This document shows, piece after piece, positions 61,618-64,000 of a stretch of DNA of 64,000 nucleotides (position 1 is the stretch's first letter; each line of letters starts with the position of its first letter). Under the pieces are notes generated by a model that made no database searches, had not been told where the DNA came from, and saw nothing but the letters and a program-made list of their open reading frames with translations. A program made the translations under genes and the position numbers. The stretch is taken from assembly GCF_010686685.1 (NCBI RefSeq), contig NZ_JAAGWD010000002.1:434001-498000 (forward strand), written 5' to 3'. The stretch is from Pontibacter burrus. GTDB lineage: Bacteria; Bacteroidota; Bacteroidia; Cytophagales; Hymenobacteraceae.

Positions 61618-63301
61618 GCAAATGCTCATCAACCGCATAAATGATTACGGTGTGCTGGATAACACAGCCCACCACCAGTGGCAAAGCGAACTACGCACCA
61701 AGGGGTATCCTGTTGGCAATGGCAACACCGCCTTTAGGAAAGTCGCTTTAAGCAATGGTGCTGAGTGTGGTTCTTTACAGGCTTTCCTACCAGGCGATCT
61801 ACTTTTTGCCTTAATAGGCAAGGGTAATACTAGGTTCCTGGGAGACATTGCAGGGATGGTTGCCTTTCCGGTTGCTGGTAATCTACTTAATAGCACACCA
61901 CTGTCAATGGGGATTATCCCAGGACGTAATGAGATCAATATAGATGTGAGGGTCTATGCTATTAATGTCAACGGAGGCAATATGGTGTATTATAACAAGA
62001 TCACTTATAAGAAGAATATTCTTTATGTTATTCCCGTTACTAGCAACCTTACGAATGTCAGTAAATATGCACCAAGTGGGCTTCAGGCTTACGACAGCTA
62101 TCCCGGCGGTTTCTACCGAGTGGGTTTGGACACCAGGAACATTTCTTCAGAGACGAATAATGACCTAGCTAAGTCACTTGCCAAGTATAATATCAACTTA
62201 TCAGTTAGGTCCACATTTAACTTTGTGCCGACTACCAGCGCGCTGGACATTGGTGGCGGCGCAGTGGCTCTAACTTCCACCGATCATATAGCAACATATA
62301 TCGGCTCATTACCACCTTTTGCTCCAAAAAGTACACCCTTTGATAATTTTACCACAGCTTTTGAGGACTCAAGGGTAAACGAAGAACATATGGTTTTAAC
62401 AGCTAGGAGCGGGAACTGGATTGTTGCGGAGCTTAATAATGCGCCTGATCTTTCCCCGGACTGCACTTTCGTGTGTGGGTTAAACCCAGTAACAGGGCCT
62501 GCGATTTTATGCAGTTCTTCCACTTATACCTTACCTAATGTGCCTGCAGGAACAATCGTAAAGTGGTCTGCAGTACCAGCCCATCTGTTTGTAAATAGTT
62601 CAGGTTCTGGGTCTTCTGCGTTTATAGAACCTGTCTTTGGTGCTGGAGGACAAGCCAGGATAACATTTACAGTGGAAGGTGTATGTGATGTTGATGTAGT
62701 TAAAAATATACAGATTGGAAGTAGTCTCCCACAGATAAGCTTAGCTTATGATCCAAACTGCAACTGTTCTCTGGAAGGGAATCTCAACACCGGCAAAGCT
62801 TATGACTTTTACATGTTGACAGACAATCCTTCTACATATAATGGAGACTATATGTGGGTGATTACCCCGCCAATGGATTCTCAGAACCCTTTCCCAATGA
62901 TCTTTGAAGGGAAGAAGCTGACCTTTACAGCTATGGAGCCTGGTTATTACAGGTTTCAGGCAAGGCAGAACTATGAGTGCGGCTGGAGCCACTTTTCTGA
63001 AAAGACATTTTATTTTACCGGGCAATATTTGAACACTTTTATGGTAACGGTATATCCGAACCCTACATCTGAAGAGCTTAATGTGACAGTAGATGATAGC
63101 ACCTATTCAGAAGGTACAGCAGGGGATGCATATCAAGTAGTCCTCTACAACAGCCAACAGAAAGTCGTGTATGAAACAAGGAGCAGATCTAAGAATTTAA
63201 AAATAAGTGTCGACGAGTTAAGAGAAGGTTTCTACTATCTAAAGTTTATCTTCAAAGAGACTGTAATCACAAAGAGAATACAGATCAGCCGCAGAATATA
63301 A
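61571..63301 (+). CDS. C-terminal part of the frame-split secreted hydrolase, with T9SS type A sorting domain
   Basis: The 576-codon frame begins inside what should be the hydrolase; its first ATG directly follows the G run and is probably not a true start. Early residues (ADRPAARQMLINR) look like the continuation of the catalytic region, which includes the lid and the remaining active-site part. PKD/Ig-like beta modules follow (about 300-480), and then a Por-type sorting domain (VTVYPNPTSEELNV to the end). Without the first part this fragment lacks a signal peptide and could not be exported. Confidence 0.75.
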   Translation: MSPRRALSLADRPAARQMLINRINDYGVLDNTAHHQWQSELRTKGYPVGNGNTAFRKVALSNGAECGSLQAFLPGDLLFALIGKGNTRFLGDIAGMVAFPVAGNLLNSTPLSMGIIPGRNEINIDVRVYAINVNGGNMVYYNKITYKKNILYVIPVTSNLTNVSKYAPSGLQAYDSYPGGFYRVGLDTRNISSETNNDLAKSLAKYNINLSVRSTFNFVPTTSALDIGGGAVALTSTDHIATYIGSLPPFAPKSTPFDNFTTAFEDSRVNEEHMVLTARSGNWIVAELNNAPDLSPDCTFVCGLNPVTGPAILCSSSTYTLPNVPAGTIVKWSAVPAHLFVNSSGSGSSAFIEPVFGAGGQARITFTVEGVCDVDVVKNIQIGSSLPQISLAYDPNCNCSLEGNLNTGKAYDFYMLTDNPSTYNGDYMWVITPPMDSQNPFPMIFEGKKLTFTAMEPGYYRFQARQNYECGWSHFSEKTFYFTGQYLNTFMVTVYPNPTSEELNVTVDDSTYSEGTAGDAYQVVLYNSQQKVVYETRSRSKNLKISVDELREGFYYLKFIFKETVITKRIQISRRI

Positions 63302-63323
63302 TCCAGTTCGTAGTGTCAAGTTA

Positions 63324-63363
63324 AAATGACGAATGGGGCTTGTATAAGCCCCATTCGTCATTT
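63324..63363. terminator. Terminator, perfect 18-bp stem
   Basis: Arms 63324-63341 and 63346-63363 are exact complements with a 4-base loop and A/T ends, 22 bases past the hydrolase stop. Confidence 0.85.
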
Positions 63364-64000
63364 AAGGGCTGAATCGATGCGCTGATATGTCCGCTATTCT
63401 TATACTCTTTTAATCATGAAATGATTACTTGCTAGCCACAAATAACCTAGGGATGACTTATAATATAAATAGTGTGTTTAAAGATGAACGAAGAAAGGGC
63501 TTCAGAAGCCTTTCATCTGCTAAAGAGTAATAGCTTTCTGTGATCCAATATGGCGAGACAAGCAATTCCCTGCCTGCTTTCATCTTCTTAGTGAACTGCA
63601 GGTCTGTTGTGCTGGGTTTGGTATAGCCTGAGAGATGGTGGTGACGCAAAACGATAGCTGAAGCACGGGCTATGAGTGCTGAAACGATTGGCCACCGTGC
63701 TTGCCATCCTGCAGGCGGAGAGCTCATGGAGGCCTAGTACCCGGTTGACCCTATTCAGGAGCAATACCTCGAACTGCTCGACAAACTCAAGTTTGCTAGT
63801 TTCTCAGCTGTTTTTCAGGCTGTGGTAGCTGTCATAGAAGTTTGGTACAAGAAAGGTATTTAGGCCAGTTGTGAGCAATAATGAGTCTTATTTAATGTCC
63901 TACTAATCATGTGAAATTAGCATAAGAATTCTAATGAGTAGATCTGCTGTAACACAGGGTGTTCGTCTTTTGTTTTTAAATGTTAGCTATAATTCAACCA
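63364..64000. other. Spacer with possible coding remnant
   Basis: No intact gene is visible. Around 63735-63861 one plus-strand frame reads YPVDPIQEQYLELLDKLK, then FASFSAVFQAVVAVIEVWYKKGI and a stop. It has no start codon, and a TAG lies just before it. This looks like the end of a decayed gene that I cannot identify. Confidence 0.3.

Noticed and set aside
63458..63727. 89-codon minus-strand frame near the right edge
   Set aside because: No domain pattern, no promoter, and the region looks decayed on both strands.
1..64000. CRISPR arrays, IS elements with terminal repeats, rRNA genes
   Set aside because: I saw no regularly spaced repeats, no intact transposase frame and no rRNA sequence; the recurring words are dispersed and not evenly spaced.

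Overview
The window is a stretch of bacterial chromosome from the phylum Bacteroidota, most like a Hymenobacteraceae/Cytophagales genome such as Pontibacter (inferred from family resemblance, not from a search). The signs are: type IX secretion C-terminal domains of both kinds (gliding-associated CHU_C and the Por-type tail), Bacteroidota-restricted families (DUF4290, DUF3109, DUF6252, b558-type SdhC, DUF4349), the -7 promoter element TAnnTTTG before several genes, and an IntDOT-like integrase that lacks the usual first catalytic arginine.

Layout. 1-2.2 kb: end of an sdhCAB operon (sdhA runs off the left edge). 2.3-14.6 kb: a CHU_C adhesin-like protein, a DCC thiol oxidoreductase, fabD, a large secreted metalloprotease-like protein, a CPBP-like membrane protein, chrA, a sulfurtransferase, an XRE-DUF4870 regulator, an M23 lipoprotein and a YhcH protein. 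14.7-28.3 kb: mutS2, murB, an RlmL-type methyltransferase, DUF4349, murA-DUF4290, a UvrD/PcrA helicase and a Sel1-ankyrin protein. 29.2-38.2 kb: a DUF3109 gene, then a long minus-strand run for lipid and envelope synthesis and translation (lap, pdxA, yceD, rpmF, plsX, fabH, efp, accB, accC). 38.3-42.6 kb: rsmA, mgtE, a SerA-like dehydrogenase, greA behind a possible structured leader, and a HIT protein. 43.5-46.2 kb: an MCE/Mla lipid transporter. 47.1-56.4 kb: ruvC, then a tightly overlapping operon (flippase-like protein, glycosyltransferase, small protein, peptide ABC permease, PP2C phosphatase), a polysaccharide deacetylase with a second glycosyltransferase, and tatD-ansA.

At 56.5 kb lies tRNA-Ser(GGA), followed at once by a tyrosine integrase, a decayed second integrase, a DUF6252 lipoprotein and a secreted hydrolase split by a run of nine G. 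I read everything to the right of the tRNA as an integrated element, whose far end is outside the window.

The most striking signal is not a gene. A perfect 10-bp palindrome, AACTATAGTT, occurs 24 times by my eye count, and its core CTATAG about 120 times, in spacers, at stop codons and inside reading frames. It stops just past the tRNA: I see no CTATAG in the last 7.3 kb. It also caps the outer ends of two long perfect terminator hairpins. Three long spacers (28.3-29.2, 42.6-43.5 and 46.4-47.1 kb) carry the same composite repeat, with a roughly 155-bp core whose outer stem is kept while the inner hairpin is replaced in one copy. That pattern is expected if the folded form is under selection.
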